5,501 bases of DNA from Prevotellaceae bacterium. Lineage in GTDB: Bacteria > Bacteroidota > Bacteroidia > Bacteroidales > UBA932. Of the stretch, positions 5,494 to 5,501 are shown one piece after another. Position numbers and translations under genes: made by a program. The stretch spans positions 1-5,501 of the forward strand of contig JAITKY010000101.1 of the NCBI GenBank assembly GCA_031278135.1, written 5' to 3'. The notes under the pieces are model-generated. The model did not search any database. It saw nothing but the letters and a program-made list of their open reading frames with translations, and was not told the origin of the DNA. Within the stretch, counting starts at the first letter, position 1. Every line of letters begins with the position of its first letter.

Positions 5494-5501
5494 ACTATTT
5501 A

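Overview
The window looks like accessory chromosomal DNA of a member of the Bacteroidota, most likely order Bacteroidales. The grounds are a GH106-type alpha-L-rhamnosidase, an AlbA_2/GHKL ATP-binding regulator of the kind common in that group, the remains of an AAA-ATPase/PD-(D/E)XK protein that is highly repeated in those genomes, and a TAnnTTTG-type -7 promoter element. No rRNA, tRNA, CRISPR array, transposase or integrase is visible. Family names come from recognising sequence patterns by eye, not from a database search.

Layout. Positions 1-139 are AT-rich and hold a likely promoter. Positions 140-653 (+) hold a small exported-type protein of unknown function whose 5' and 3' ends are out of frame with its core; it is probably decaying, or less likely switched by slippage. 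Positions 670-894 are a non-coding block containing a short dispersed-repeat-like sequence. Positions 895-1204 (+) are the remains of an AAA-ATPase/PD-(D/E)XK nuclease gene, cut on its left by the repeat block and deleted and frameshifted internally. Facing it, 1237-3732 (-) is an intact GH106 glycoside hydrolase, and 61 bp upstream of that is 3794-5371 (-), an AlbA_2 + GHKL-ATPase + winged-helix regulator. A 41-codon reading frame at the right edge (5368-5493, -) overlaps the regulator's start by ATGA and may be a remnant of a neighbour.

How the genes may work together. The two intact genes lie on one strand with a short gap and no visible terminator or -7 box between them, so co-transcription is possible. 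No functional link between rhamnoside degradation and the regulator is evident. No SusC/SusD pair, sulfatase or other hydrolase is seen, so this is not a recognisable polysaccharide utilisation locus within the window.

The most unusual structure is a 31-bp heptanucleotide array, (TTTTGCA)4TTT, found three times inside the GH106 gene. Two copies lie in one orientation and encode hydrophilic loop peptides. The third is inverted and encodes the hydrophobic core of the signal peptide. The heptamer has no stop codon in any of six frames. A second striking repeat is a 12-bp tandem array in the AlbA_2 gene, encoding I-(E/G)-N-(S/D/G) tetrapeptides that vary only at amino-acid-changing positions.
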